Assembly (NCBI RefSeq): GCF_009725165.1
Contig: NZ_WNZW01000002.1
Location: forward strand, 310,001-374,000
DNA from: Paenibacillus woosongensis
Lineage (GTDB): Bacteria > Bacillota > Bacilli > Paenibacillales > Paenibacillaceae
DNA length: 64,000 nucleotides
Direction: 5' to 3'
Part shown: positions 7,940-17,134 of the stretch, one piece after another
Layout of the letters: each line of letters starts with the position of its first letter
How positions within the stretch are numbered: position 1 is the first letter of the stretch
Notes under the pieces: model-generated
What the model saw: only the letters and a program-made list of their open reading frames with translations
Databases searched by the model: none
Told to the model about the DNA's origin: nothing
Position numbers and translations under genes: made by a program

Positions 7940-9229
7940 TTATACCCATTCTACCTGAGCGCCAAGCGCCTTCATATGATCGAAAAATTGCGGATACGAT
8001 TTGGCGACGTGATGGGCGTCCTTGATGACCAGCGGCTCGCGGCAGCGCAGGCCGACAATAGTCAAAGCCATAATGACGCGGTGATCGTAGTGGGCGTTGA
8101 TCTCGACGCCCCCCTCAAGCCCGCTTGGACGGCCGTGCACGATGATCTCGGCCTGGCGCTCCTCTACGTTCGCGCCGGCTTTCCTCAGCTCGTTCAAATA
8201 ATCCGTAATCCGATCGCATTCCTTGTACCTTAAATTCTCTACGTTATAGAAACGGGACGTTCCTTCGGCAAACACTGCAGCGGCCACCATAGCCAGCACC
8301 GCATCGGTCGCTGCATCACCATCGAACTCTACCGGACGCAGGCGGCCATTGCCTTGAACGTGAACTGTATCGTTCACATGGGTCAGCGGTACGTCCATCA
8401 TTTGCAGGACATCCACAACCGCGCGCTCGCCCTGTTTGCTGCGCTCGGCGAGACGATGCACCTTCACATCGGACTTCGTTACCGCAGCTGCCGCCAGAAT
8501 GGCCGCCGAGCCCGGATAATCGCCCTGAACCGTGTAGGTCTTCGCCTGATAGCTCTGGCGGCCAGGAACCTTGAAGCTCATGTAATCGTCGCTGGCATGG
8601 ATGATGATTCCCGCCTGCTCCAGCACTTCCAGCGTTTGGCCGACAACGACCTTCGATTTCAAATCGTCCAGCACTTCAATTTCGCTGTCCTCCTCCAGCA
8701 GAGGGGTCAGGAACAAGAGGGCGCTCAAATACTGCGAGCTGACCGCGCCAGATACGGTGATCTTGCCGCCCTTCGGATTGCCGCCGCGAATAGTGATCGG
8801 CAGCCGTCCTTCCTGATGGTCGACCTCGACGCCAAGCTGCTTCAGAGCCGTAATCAAATCGTCATGCGGACGTTTGCCCAGGGAATCAGGATAAGTGTTA
8901 ACGAAGGTCACCTCAGGACACAGCGCGGCGATGCCCATCAGAAACCGCAGTACGGCTCCGGCGTTGCCTACGTTCAATTCCTTAACATCCTTCGGCTTCC
9001 GGCCAAAGCCCGTAATGACGATTTTCTCCTCATCCTCCTCCAGCACCGCCCCAAGGTCGGCAATACAGCGGCGCATAGCATCGCTGTCCTCGCTGTGCGC
9101 AGGATAGTATATGGTGCTCGTCCCTTCGGCTAGCGCGGCAACGAGCAGATAGCGCGTTGTATAATTTTTTGATGATAGCGCCCCGATTTCGCCGCTAAGC
9201 TCGGGCGTTGGTCTAACGATAACGTCCAT
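7940..9229 (-). CDS. aroA: 3-phosphoshikimate 1-carboxyvinyltransferase (EPSP synthase), divergent type
   Basis: The 429-residue product has the length and the repeated inside-out barrel pattern of EPSP synthase, which joins PEP and shikimate-3-phosphate in aromatic amino acid synthesis. The start ATG 9227-9229 has AAGGAG upstream. Correspondences include NVGNAGAVLRFLMG for the PEP-binding loop, LGKRPHDDL, SSQYLSALL, LRYKECDRI and YDHRVIMAL. Several positions differ from the usual consensus. The N-terminal lysine loop reads SSKNYTTR instead of GDKSISHR, and the Thr and Pro after NAG are Ala and Phe. The latter positions contact glyphosate in the Escherichia coli enzyme, so altered inhibitor sensitivity is possible but untested. 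Linkage to aroK supports the shikimate role. Confidence 0.88.
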   Translation of the reverse strand: MDVIVRPTPELSGEIGALSSKNYTTRYLLVAALAEGTSTIYYPAHSEDSDAMRRCIADLGAVLEEDEEKIVITGFGRKPKDVKELNVGNAGAVLRFLMGIAALCPEVTFVNTYPDSLGKRPHDDLITALKQLGVEVDHQEGRLPITIRGGNPKGGKITVSGAVSSQYLSALLFLTPLLEEDSEIEVLDDLKSKVVVGQTLEVLEQAGIIIHASDDYMSFKVPGRQSYQAKTYTVQGDYPGSAAILAAAAVTKSDVKVHRLAERSKQGERAVVDVLQMMDVPLTHVNDTVHVQGNGRLRPVEFDGDAATDAVLAMVAAAVFAEGTSRFYNVENLRYKECDRITDYLNELRKAGANVEERQAEIIVHGRPSGLEGGVEINAHYDHRVIMALTIVGLRCREPLVIKDAHHVAKSYPQFFDHMKALGAQVEWV

Positions 9230-9263
9230 TTATATTCTCCTTTTTCATCAAATGTTATTTTGA

Positions 9264-9776
9264 TTAACCGCGGTAATGCATTAAAATCTCAGACGCTAAG
9301 ACGTCCGGAGTTTTACCCGTGGTATCGATTTTGACGTGAGCGAAATCATAAGCATGCTTGCGCTCTTCCAGGAGGACGGTCAGTCTCTCCCTCGCCCCTC
9401 CGGCAAGCAGCGGCCTGCCCGGATCCTCGCCAACGCGCCTCAGGATGCTCTCCAGATCGGCGGTAAGGGCAACAACCCAGCCCTTTTCCAGCATGGTGGA
9501 GCGGTTCACTTCGCGCAGGACGGCCCCGCCGCCAGTCGCCAGCACTACCCCGCCTTCTTGCAGAACCCGGCTCAGCAATGCCGACTCCATATCCCGGAAG
9601 TAGGGCTCGCCGTAATTGGCAAACAATTCGGGAATTGTGCACTTCGCCTCCTCTTCGATCTGTTGATCGAGATCGATCAGGCGATAGCCGGCCATTTCGG
9701 CAAGAACGGCTCCTACCGTCGACTTGCCTGTGCCCATCATTCCTACCAGTATAATATTGTTTCTCTTTCCACTCAA
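9264..9776 (-). CDS. aroK: Shikimate kinase
   Basis: The 170-residue product is full length and starts at TTG 9774-9776 behind an AGGTGA site. It phosphorylates shikimate with ATP in the cytosol. Visible motifs are the P-loop GMMGTGKST, the DLD shikimate/Mg motif, FRDMES with the substrate Arg, ATGGGAV, and the lid region GEDPGRPLL. It lies 34 bp upstream of aroA on the same strand, so the kinase and the following pathway enzyme are made together. Confidence 0.95.
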   Translation of the reverse strand: MSGKRNNIILVGMMGTGKSTVGAVLAEMAGYRLIDLDQQIEEEAKCTIPELFANYGEPYFRDMESALLSRVLQEGGVVLATGGGAVLREVNRSTMLEKGWVVALTADLESILRRVGEDPGRPLLAGGARERLTVLLEERKHAYDFAHVKIDTTGKTPDVLASEILMHYRG

Positions 9777-9870
9777 TATTTCACCTACTTTATTCCTGTG
9801 CTGATGGCAAACTTTTTCATATCATAACACAGGAGCCTGCATTTCGGCACATCTCATCGCTAAATATTCA

Positions 9871-9910
9871 AAAAAAGGCGCCAAAGAGCAACACCGCTCT
9901 TGACGCCTTA
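9871..9910 (-). terminator. Terminator downstream of gndA
   Basis: AAGGCGCCAAAGAGC and GCTCTTGACGCCTT form a long, slightly imperfect stem. The plus-strand A-tract (9871-9876) supplies the minus-strand U-tract. It lies 13 bp after the gndA stop. Confidence 0.85.
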
Positions 9911-9922
9911 TGAATCAGTTGA

Positions 9923-11332
9923 TTAGAACCATTGATGATGGAATACGCCTTCTTTGTCGACGCGTTTGAACGTATGCGCCCCAAAGTAGTCGCGCTGCGC
10001 TTGCAGCAGGTTGGCTGGCAGGCGCTCCGTACGGTAGCTGTCGTAGTAGGACAATGCGCTGGAGAAGCCCGGAACCGGAATGCCGCGGGAGACCGCTGCC
10101 GAGATCACTTGGCGCCATGCATCCTGATATGTTTCCACGATGTTCTTGAAGTAAGGATCGAGAAGCAAGTTCTTCAGGCCAGGATCACGGTCGTAAGCTT
10201 CCTTGATGTTATGCAGGAACTGGGAACGGATAATGCAGCCGCCGCGGAAAATCATCGCGATGTTGCCGTATTTCAAATCCCAGCCATACTCGTCGGAAGC
10301 TGCTCTCATTTGTGCAAAGCCTTGAGCGTAGGATACGATCTTGCTGGCGAACAGCGCTTTGCGAACATTTTCAATGAACTCCTGTTTGTCGCCGTCAAAA
10401 GAGCTGGCAGCCGGACCGCTCAAAATTTTGCTTGCGGCAACGCGCTCTTCCTTCATCGCGGACAAGAAGCGGGAGAATACAGATTCTGTAATCATGGACA
10501 ACGGCACGCCAAGGTCAAGAGCGCTTTGGCTTGTCCATTTGCCTGTTCCCTTCTGTCCGGCAGCGTCTAGAATGACATCGACCATCGGTTTGCCGGTCTC
10601 TTTATCGTATTGCGAGAAGATGTCCGCAGTAATCTCGATCAAGTAGCTGTCCAGTTCGCCTTTGTTCCACTCGGTGAAAATTTCATGCAGTTCCTTGGCA
10701 TCCAAGCCAAGCACGTCCTTGAGCAGGTGGTAGGCTTCGCCGATCAGCTGCATATCGCCATACTCAATTCCGTTATGCACCATCTTGACATAGTGGCCTG
10801 CACCGTCTGGACCGATATATGTACAGCATGGATCGCCGTTCACTTTAGCGGAAATGGCCGTAAGAATCGGCTCGACTAATTTATATGCACTTTCCTGGCC
10901 GCCAGGCATGATCGAAGGGCCGTTCAGTGCGCCTTCCTCACCGCCGGATACTCCTGTGCCGATAAAGCGGAAGCCTTTGGCTTCAAGCTCTTTGCTGCGG
11001 CGCTGCGTATCCGGGAAGTAGGCATTGCCTCCATCGATAATGATATCGCCTTGATCCAGGTAAGGAAGGAGCTGCTCGATCGTTGCGTCGGTAGCTGGAC
11101 CTGCTTGTACCATGATCAGGATTTTACGGGGAACTTCCAGGGAGTTGACAAATTCTTCAACCGAGAATGTACCAACCACGTTTTTGCCCTTCGCTTCGTT
11201 CGCGAGCATATCGTGAGTCTTCTCAGGGGAGCGGTTATACACCGAGACGGTGAACCCTCTGCTTTCAATATTTAGGGCAAGGTTCTTACCCATAACGGCA
11301 AGGCCGATAACGCCAATTTGTTGTTTCGACAT
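9923..11332 (-). CDS. gndA: NADP-dependent 6-phosphogluconate dehydrogenase, decarboxylating
   Basis: ATG 11330-11332 behind AAAGGATGGAGA gives 469 residues, the usual length for this enzyme. It oxidises 6-phosphogluconate to ribulose-5-phosphate and CO2 in the pentose phosphate pathway. Motifs seen are the dinucleotide fold [40 protein letters not shown] with the catalytic substrate loop, and [14 protein letters not shown] with the catalytic Lys/Asn. The C-terminal helical tail is complete. It appears monocistronic, with its own terminator. Confidence 0.97.
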   Translation of the reverse strand: MSKQQIGVIGLAVMGKNLALNIESRGFTVSVYNRSPEKTHDMLANEAKGKNVVGTFSVEEFVNSLEVPRKILIMVQAGPATDATIEQLLPYLDQGDIIIDGGNAYFPDTQRRSKELEAKGFRFIGTGVSGGEEGALNGPSIMPGGQESAYKLVEPILTAISAKVNGDPCCTYIGPDGAGHYVKMVHNGIEYGDMQLIGEAYHLLKDVLGLDAKELHEIFTEWNKGELDSYLIEITADIFSQYDKETGKPMVDVILDAAGQKGTGKWTSQSALDLGVPLSMITESVFSRFLSAMKEERVAASKILSGPAASSFDGDKQEFIENVRKALFASKIVSYAQGFAQMRAASDEYGWDLKYGNIAMIFRGGCIIRSQFLHNIKEAYDRDPGLKNLLLDPYFKNIVETYQDAWRQVISAAVSRGIPVPGFSSALSYYDSYRTERLPANLLQAQRDYFGAHTFKRVDKEGVFHHQWF

Positions 11333-11430
11333 GGTCTCCATCCTTTGCATTCTATATTTTTTTCAATAATATCATTTTAACTCTTTGAAGTACAGAAGTG
11401 AACCCCTTCATCCAACTCTCATTTTATATT

Positions 11431-11470
11431 TAAAAACGGCCCTTCCCCTAATCCGAAAGAGCCGTTTCAA
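11431..11470 (-). terminator. Terminator downstream of the 198-residue hypothetical gene
   Basis: AAAACGGC (11433-11440) pairs with GCCGTTT (11461-11467), with part of the intervening CCCTTCCCC region available for extension. The flanking A-tract gives U residues on the minus transcript. Confidence 0.65.
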
Positions 11471-11498
11471 TCCTTGTTTGATATTCGCATTGTCTCTG

Positions 11499-12095
11499 TT
11501 ACCACTCCAGTTGGATTAATTGAATACGAAGCTTGCGCAGCTTCTCTTTGCAGTCCTCGATCAGCTTTTCGTCGCCGGATTTCATAGCATCATACAAATG
11601 ATCCAGTTCTTCGTCCAGCTTCTTCTGCAGGCTCTCGATCTGCTGCTCCGCTGATTGCGAGGCCAGCAGCTCCGCGACTTGCTCCATGTCAAGCATGGGG
11701 CCTTTTTGAAAAATAACCCGATGCTCCATCCCGGTAATTTCCACCAAACGGATGACCTCGCCAAACAAGATGCTCTCGATTAATATTTGCCGGTCTTTGA
11801 ACCGTTTGACGACCGCATGGCCGCGCAAGTCCCCGATCAGCTTCTCGAACCATTCCGCCAGCTTGGCATCCTTAATGACATAATCGCCTGCCAGCTTGTA
11901 TCCTTTCGCGAGACGCTGAAAACGCAACTTGGTCAATTTGCGTCCAGTGCGTACGGAAATAATAAAGATCGATTCGTTCTCACTCCAGTACAGCGAATAT
12001 CCGTCCTGAATCAGATCGCGAATCAGCTGCTGAATGTGCCGGCGGTCGAAACGGAGTTCCAGATTGCAGTATTCTACCTCGTAACTTTTATTCAC
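11499..12095 (-). CDS. Conserved hypothetical protein with C-terminal coiled coil
   Basis: The 198-residue protein has no signal peptide or membrane segment. The N-terminal two thirds are mixed alpha/beta (ESIFIISVRTGRK, KYKLAGDY-like segments). From about residue 145 the sequence is a charged heptad-like coiled coil (EQQIESLQKKLDEELDHL and following). I do not recognise a catalytic motif. The start ATG 12093-12095 is supported by a GGAGGGAG-type site upstream. It is divergent from the yktB gene and has its own terminator. Its function is unknown. Confidence 0.8.
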   Translation of the reverse strand: MNKSYEVEYCNLELRFDRRHIQQLIRDLIQDGYSLYWSENESIFIISVRTGRKLTKLRFQRLAKGYKLAGDYVIKDAKLAEWFEKLIGDLRGHAVVKRFKDRQILIESILFGEVIRLVEITGMEHRVIFQKGPMLDMEQVAELLASQSAEQQIESLQKKLDEELDHLYDAMKSGDEKLIEDCKEKLRKLRIQLIQLEW

Positions 12096-12271
12096 GGCAC
12101 TCCCTCCTTACCTTATCTTATACTTCATCTTATGTAGAGGTAACTTGGATTATTGATTATTTTTACCCGCTATAGGCCCATTGTGAAGCAGAATGGGCTG
12201 AAAAAGTGTTATACTGCGAGTAACGGCCGATAGTGGCCCATAGAAAAACAAGCTTTCTGCTGGAGGTTACC

Positions 12272-12898
12272 ATGATGAATTTTACCGGCTTTCACAGCCA
12301 AGATTTCGATAGCTTGACCGTACCAGGGCTTGAGCCGCGGATGGAAGCGATCATCGCGAATATCCGCCCCAAGCTCGAAACGCTTGGAGGAACGCTTGCT
12401 CCTTACTTGTCGGCCCTGTGCGGTGAAGAGATGTTCCCGCATGTCGCGAAGCACGCGAGACGGACAATCAATCCGCCCGAGGATACGTGGATTGCCTGGA
12501 GCAGCAGCAAACGCGGCTACAAAGCGCTGCCGCATTTTCAGGTAGGGATGTTCTCCACCCATCTGTTCATCATTTTTGCGGTTATTTATGAAAGCCCGAA
12601 CAAGGAAACGATCGCCCGGTATTTGGAGAAGCATACAGCCAAAGTAGACAAGCTTGTGCCGGCTGATTTCTACTGGTCGACCGACCATATGAAGCCTGAG
12701 GGGACGCTCCACGGGGAGATGAATAAGGAGGCCCTGCTGCAAATGGCCGGCAAGCTCAAAACCGTGAAAAAATCCGAGCTGCTGTGCGGACTGCGCCTCG
12801 ATCGCGATCACCCCCTTCTTCAAGATGGCGAGGGGCTTACCCATAAGATCGAACAAACCTTCGAGACGTTACTGCCGCTCTACAAAGGATCCTTCTAA
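12272..12898 (+). CDS. yktB: UPF0637/DUF1054 family protein (YktB-like)
   Basis: The product is about 207 residues. GGAGG at 12262-12266 serves either ATG 12272 or the immediately following ATG 12275. The second has better spacing and gives the family-like start MNFTGF. Conserved DUF1054 stretches include LCGEEMFPHVAKHARRT, WIAWSSSKRGYK and HFQVGMFSTHLF. Family structures show a compact alpha/beta fold and no function has been established. The gene is followed by a terminator that reaches into the 3' end of the convergent MFS gene. Confidence 0.9.
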   Translation: MMNFTGFHSQDFDSLTVPGLEPRMEAIIANIRPKLETLGGTLAPYLSALCGEEMFPHVAKHARRTINPPEDTWIAWSSSKRGYKALPHFQVGMFSTHLFIIFAVIYESPNKETIARYLEKHTAKVDKLVPADFYWSTDHMKPEGTLHGEMNKEALLQMAGKLKTVKKSELLCGLRLDRDHPLLQDGEGLTHKIEQTFETLLPLYKGSF

Positions 12899-12905
12899 AA
12901 CGTAA

Positions 12906-12943
12906 AACAGCCTTCCCCTTACACTCGGGGAAGGCTGCTTTTA
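12906..12943. terminator. Bidirectional terminator between yktB and the MFS gene
   Basis: CAGCCTTCCCC (12908-12918) and GGGGAAGGCTG (12927-12937) form a perfect 11-bp stem followed by CTTTTA. The right arm overlaps the last codons of the convergent MFS gene. Confidence 0.85.
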
Positions 12944-14187
12944 TGCCGGGATATGATAATATGGACAAAGAACAGGATGCCCATCACAATGGCGCTAGCC
13001 ATAAACGGCGCTGAAGGGCCGAGCATGTCCCACATTTTGCCGGAGACGATCGGTCCTACGACCATCCCTGATCCCTGCACTGTTAAGAACAGGCCCCACA
13101 CGGTCCCCTTCTCCCCCTCGGGAAGCATATGAGAGATCATCGTATCCCATGTCGGCAAAATGCACGCATAGCTGATCCCGATGAGAATGACGAGGATCCA
13201 GACGAGAGAAATGGAGCGGGTTACGGCAAACAGCCCGATCGCTACGGAAGAGAGCGCGAAGCCGATATGCAAAAACCATTTTGTCCCGAAACGGTCCACC
13301 AGCCGGCCGATCGGAATTAGGCCGATCACAGTGATCCCCCCTCCGGTAACGAGCAGGGCGCTGAAGGCTTCCGGTGATAAATCAAGCTCTGTCCGCACGT
13401 ACAAGGTGATGACCGGGGTCAGCAGCCCAATCGCGAAGGTCTGCAGGAAAAGCGCCGGGAACAATAACCGGCTGACATGGAGATTCTCTTTAATATGGCG
13501 GATCGATTGGCGGACATTGTTGAGCACTCCCTTGATTCCGCCTTCCCAAGGAGAAGGCTCCTCCGATGGTTGTCCCGCCGCATCCGGCCTGCTCTTCATC
13601 TTGCTTTTCCCCGGCAGGAACAAAGACACAATGACCACGATTCCCATCAAAGCAAGCAGAACCCAGAAGACCGGCCGATACGAGCCGTCCACGAAAAAAT
13701 TAATAATGACCGGGCCTAAGCCTGTCCCGCCTAAGCTGGAGATTTGAATGACGCCCATCGCTGTGCCGAAATTGTTATTCTCGCGCGTAACGGCGGAGAT
13801 GCCCATCAGAACGCATGGCCATAGCGGAGCGGTGCCGATGCCGATCAGCGCGCACCCCAGGACAATCATGCCCACTTTATCCGCCATGGCGATGATCAGG
13901 ACGGCAAAAAACGTCAGCAAGAGCCCCAGCATCATCGTCAGCCTGAAACCGACCCGCTCAATGAACCAGCCAGCCGGGCTGCGAAACACGTTGTCGCCGA
14001 TATACTGAAGCGAGAAGGATAATCCGATTGCGAACGCGCTAAGATGCAGTACATCCCCCATGTACACAGGTAAAATTGATACGATTAATGCTCCCTTTAC
14101 GAACTCCACCAGGAACATAATGATCCATAGGCTAATGAAAGTCGGAGTCAGCAGTTTCTTGCTTACGAGTTTGGTCGTTATTTCCAC
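12919..14187 (-). CDS. MFS transporter, 12 predicted membrane helices
   Basis: The 422-residue protein starts at GTG 14185-14187 behind AAGGGAGAA. Hydropathy by eye gives twelve transmembrane helices with a long central cytoplasmic loop around residues 190-235 (PGKSKMKSRPDAAG and following). The conserved MFS loop 2-3 motif is seen as GWFIERVGFRLT, and its repeat in the second half as GRLVDRFGTKW. The substrate cannot be inferred. Drug or metabolite efflux is the usual role for this single-gene arrangement. It is divergent from speA, and its 3' end shares the terminator hairpin with yktB. Confidence 0.88.
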   Translation of the reverse strand: MEITTKLVSKKLLTPTFISLWIIMFLVEFVKGALIVSILPVYMGDVLHLSAFAIGLSFSLQYIGDNVFRSPAGWFIERVGFRLTMMLGLLLTFFAVLIIAMADKVGMIVLGCALIGIGTAPLWPCVLMGISAVTRENNNFGTAMGVIQISSLGGTGLGPVIINFFVDGSYRPVFWVLLALMGIVVIVSLFLPGKSKMKSRPDAAGQPSEEPSPWEGGIKGVLNNVRQSIRHIKENLHVSRLLFPALFLQTFAIGLLTPVITLYVRTELDLSPEAFSALLVTGGGITVIGLIPIGRLVDRFGTKWFLHIGFALSSVAIGLFAVTRSISLVWILVILIGISYACILPTWDTMISHMLPEGEKGTVWGLFLTVQGSGMVVGPIVSGKMWDMLGPSAPFMASAIVMGILFFVHIIISRHKSSLPRV

Positions 14188-14302
14188 AGTCGTTCTCCCT
14201 TATCTTCTCTTTATAATCGTAAAGTTATTTCTAGTTTATCCTTTTGGGACGGTAAGTTACACCCGGATCCGAGATTATCTGCATCTTGCGTCCAATCTTT
14301 AC

Positions 14303-14330
14303 TTGCAATCCATTCTCTTTTTGCTATACT
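14303..14330 (+). promoter_or_regulatory. SigA-type promoter of speA
   Basis: TTGCAA (14303-14308), a 16-bp spacer and TATACT (14325-14330) lie 36 bp upstream of the chosen ATG. Confidence 0.6.
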
Positions 14331-14366
14331 CAACTTTGTTTAAAAATTTTGCATGGAAAGGCAGGG

Positions 14367-15851
14367 ATGGCCTTCATGGATCATCAAGTCACACCGCTGT
14401 TTACCGCGCTCAAGAAGCACGCGGCCGGCAATCCCGTTCAATTTCATATTCCCGGGCACAAAAAAGGGCTTGGTACCGATAAAGAATTTCGAGAATTCAT
14501 AGGTGATAATGCCCTCTCGATCGATTTGATCAACATTGCACCGCTCGATGACCTGCACCAGCCTACAGGCGTCATCGAAGAAGCGCAGAAGCTGGCAGCA
14601 GACGCGTTCGGCGCCGATTACACGTATTTCTCCGTTCAGGGCACAAGCGGCGCGATTATGACGATGATCCTGTCCATTTGCTCCCCCGGCGACAAAATCA
14701 TCGTGCCGAGGAACGTACACAAATCCGTCATGTCGGCCATTATTTTCGCTGGCGCCAAGCCGGTCTTCGTCTCCCCTGCACAGGACGAGAACCTGGGGAT
14801 CGATCACGGCATTACCACTTCTTCCGTAAGAAGGGCGCTGAAGCGCCATCCAGATGCCAAAGCGGTAGTGGTTATCAACCCGACCTATTTTGGCGTCTGC
14901 GCCAATTTGAAGGAAATCGTCGACCTTGCCCACAGCTTCAATGTCCCTGTGCTCGTGGACGAAGCGCACGGCGTGCACATTCATTTCCATGAGGAGCTTC
15001 CGATGTCGGCGATGGAGGCCGGCGCCGATATGGCCGCGACAAGCGTGCACAAGCTGGGCGGATCGATGACACAGAGTTCCGTGCTGAATCTGAACGTAAA
15101 GAACGGATATGTCAACCCGCAGCGCGTTCAGACGATTATCAGCATGCTGACTACGACGTCGACTTCATATGTGCTGCTTGCTTCGCTGGACACGGCAAGA
15201 AGGAATCTTGCGCTTAACGGGCGGAAAATGATACAGCGTGCACTGGACATGGCGCATCATGCCCGGCATGAAATCAATAAAATCGAAGGCTTGTACTGCT
15301 TTGGGCGGGAGATTCTCGGCAGCGAAGCTGCCTACGATCATGACCCGACCAAGCTGACGATTCACGTCCGCCATCTGGGGATCACCGGCTATGAGACGGA
15401 GAACTGGCTGAGAGATAACTATAACATCGAGGTAGAGCTCAGCGACATGTACAACATTCTGTGCTTCATTACCCCGGGTGATACGGAAGAAACCGTAGAA
15501 ACGCTGCTCACGGCGCTGCGCGAATTGTCTAAAATGTACTATAAAGAAAATAATGCCAACGAGCTAATCGTAAAAATACCGGAAATTCCTCAGCTCTCGC
15601 TTATTCCGCGTGATGCGTTCTATGCAGATACTGAGGTCGTTCCTTTTAAAGAATCGGCAGGCCGCATCATTGCCGAGTTCATCTATGTGTACCCGCCGGG
15701 CATTCCGATTCTCCTCCCTGGAGAAGTCATATCCCAGGACAATATCGACTATATCGTCGATCATGTGGAGGTAGGGCTTCCCGTAAAGGGACCGGAAGAC
15801 CGGTACATCAATCAGGTGAAAGTCATCGTCGAAGCCGACCCGATTTTCTGA
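14367..15851 (+). CDS. speA: Biosynthetic arginine decarboxylase, PLP-dependent (aspartate aminotransferase fold)
   Basis: The chosen ATG 14367 gives 494 residues, close to B. subtilis SpeA. ATG 14376 is an alternative. Near-identical family stretches are QFHIPGHKKG, DDLH, YFSVQGTSGAIMTM, INPTYFGVCANL, VDEAHGVHIHFH and TSVHKLGGSMTQSS, in which the Lys forms the Schiff base with PLP. It converts arginine to agmatine, the first step of polyamine synthesis through agmatinase. No speB/speE genes are adjacent. A promoter is visible at 14303-14330 and a strong terminator follows at 15888-15915. Confidence 0.93.
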   Translation: MAFMDHQVTPLFTALKKHAAGNPVQFHIPGHKKGLGTDKEFREFIGDNALSIDLINIAPLDDLHQPTGVIEEAQKLAADAFGADYTYFSVQGTSGAIMTMILSICSPGDKIIVPRNVHKSVMSAIIFAGAKPVFVSPAQDENLGIDHGITTSSVRRALKRHPDAKAVVVINPTYFGVCANLKEIVDLAHSFNVPVLVDEAHGVHIHFHEELPMSAMEAGADMAATSVHKLGGSMTQSSVLNLNVKNGYVNPQRVQTIISMLTTTSTSYVLLASLDTARRNLALNGRKMIQRALDMAHHARHEINKIEGLYCFGREILGSEAAYDHDPTKLTIHVRHLGITGYETENWLRDNYNIEVELSDMYNILCFITPGDTEETVETLLTALRELSKMYYKENNANELIVKIPEIPQLSLIPRDAFYADTEVVPFKESAGRIIAEFIYVYPPGIPILLPGEVISQDNIDYIVDHVEVGLPVKGPEDRYINQVKVIVEADPIF

Positions 15852-15885
15852 TGATTGAAACTTATCATCGAGGCGTGCATATCCA

Positions 15886-15916
15886 AAGAAGCTCCCCTAG
15901 GCGGGGAGCTTCTCTT
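15886..15916. terminator. Bidirectional terminator between speA and the DUF1292 gene
   Basis: AAGAAGCTCCCC and GGGGAGCTTCTCTT pair around TAGGC, with A- and T-rich flanks. Confidence 0.85.
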
Positions 15917-15948
15917 CAGTTCAGGTCATGGATCTATAGACAAGCATG

Positions 15949-16266
15949 CTACACTTCATCTTGACCGGAGACCAGCTCGTTGTAAGCAGCCTCCACTTGA
16001 CGCCATTCGTCCTCATCTTCAATGTTGTAAAGAACCATTTCCTCGTTCTCTTCTTCCAGACGAAGGATGATTCCGTCCGCTTCCGGATTGTTCCGCTCAA
16101 GCAATAGCGCATATACTTTCTCGGCTACGTCGAACGTTTCGACGAGAACCATTTCCACGTCGTTGCCTTCTTCGTCCGTCAGCGTGAGCACAAACTCCTC
16201 GTGCTCATGGTCATGATCGTGTCCGCAGCCGCACGCTTCGCCGTGTTCATGCTTGTGATCGCTCAT
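15949..16266 (-). CDS. DUF1292 family protein with His-rich N-terminus (YrzB-like)
   Basis: The 105-residue acidic protein starts at ATG 16264-16266 behind GAGGTATTT. The N-terminal 25 residues are rich in His with a CGCG motif, which may bind metal. After that comes the DUF1292 core (LTLTDEEGNDVEMVLVETF and EMVLYNIEDEDEW). Family members such as YrzB usually lie with the Holliday junction resolvase yqgF and alanyl-tRNA synthetase, which are not seen here. Function is unknown. Confidence 0.88.
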   Translation of the reverse strand: MSDHKHEHGEACGCGHDHDHEHEEFVLTLTDEEGNDVEMVLVETFDVAEKVYALLLERNNPEADGIILRLEEENEEMVLYNIEDEDEWRQVEAAYNELVSGQDEV

Positions 16267-16392
16267 TGAAATACCTCGCTTTGAATGTTTTGTTGGTTTG
16301 TTTGGATGAACCTGTCAGTTTCCTCTCGTATCGTATCATTTTTTTACGGGGCAGGTCAATTCAGTAACGAGGCATTCCAGAGCAAAAATGAA

Positions 16393-16956
16393 TTATTTCA
16401 GCACATTGATGCTTTTCTCCGACACGAGGACGAAATCGGAGTTGCCGGCCGCCGGCTTCATGTAGAAACCAAGCGTATATTGGCCCGCGGTTTTGAAATC
16501 ATACGTATAATCGTCAGTGACGAAATAAAAGTTGCTGCCGGTATCTTTAACATCTTTGGTCTGAATCGTTCTGGAGGTGCCGTCCGGTGCCGTAATCGCA
16601 ACTCTAATGGCGGATATTTCCGTCCTCAGATTGTCGATTTGCGAGAATACGCTGAACTTAAGCTTGCCGGTCTTCTCGATATCGGAGAACACATCCTTGC
16701 CTTTAAATAAGAAAATATGCACGTTAGGCTTATAATAATTAACCTTTTTCGTTGCTTCGTCATATTCGACCAGTCCCTCGAGCTCCCGGACCGGGACATA
16801 AGTTTTGCCATCGATCACATAACCGCCATCTTCCACTTCACGGCCGTCCATATACAGCTTTACTTTCTGCGTTGCTGAATCTGCAAACAGCATGGATCCG
16901 CCCGCAAGGGAGAATGCCAACACTAGTACCGCTACTCTTCTCCAATTCAAGTTCAT
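16393..16956 (-). CDS. Secreted protein with copper-amine-oxidase-like N-terminal (stalk) domain
   Basis: ATG 16954-16956 with GGAGGG upstream gives 187 residues. An N-terminal signal peptide (RRVAVLVLAFSLAGG, cleavage near residue 25) precedes a stalk-like beta motif, KLYMDGREVEDGGYVIDGKT, ending in YVPVREL. Such domains are common in Paenibacillus cell-surface proteins and are not enzymatic. The C-terminal part is a beta-rich region of unknown type that resembles an Ig-like fold (SAIRVAITAPDGTSRTIQ). It is expected at the cell surface. It is monocistronic as far as can be seen. Confidence 0.82.
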   Translation of the reverse strand: MNLNWRRVAVLVLAFSLAGGSMLFADSATQKVKLYMDGREVEDGGYVIDGKTYVPVRELEGLVEYDEATKKVNYYKPNVHIFLFKGKDVFSDIEKTGKLKFSVFSQIDNLRTEISAIRVAITAPDGTSRTIQTKDVKDTGSNFYFVTDDYTYDFKTAGQYTLGFYMKPAAGNSDFVLVSEKSINVLK

Positions 16957-17134
16957 CAATAGCCCTCCAATTGATTCATGTTGATGTTAATGTATACTCC
17001 TGCAAACGGCCCAAGTTGCGGTATTTTCTGCAATTCACTCTTATTTTTTGCGAGAATGCAAGAGCTCCTTTCTCTCATGAAAGAAATCGTGTAAATTAGA
17101 AATGTATGCCAAAAACGTTAAGGAGGGAATCCTT

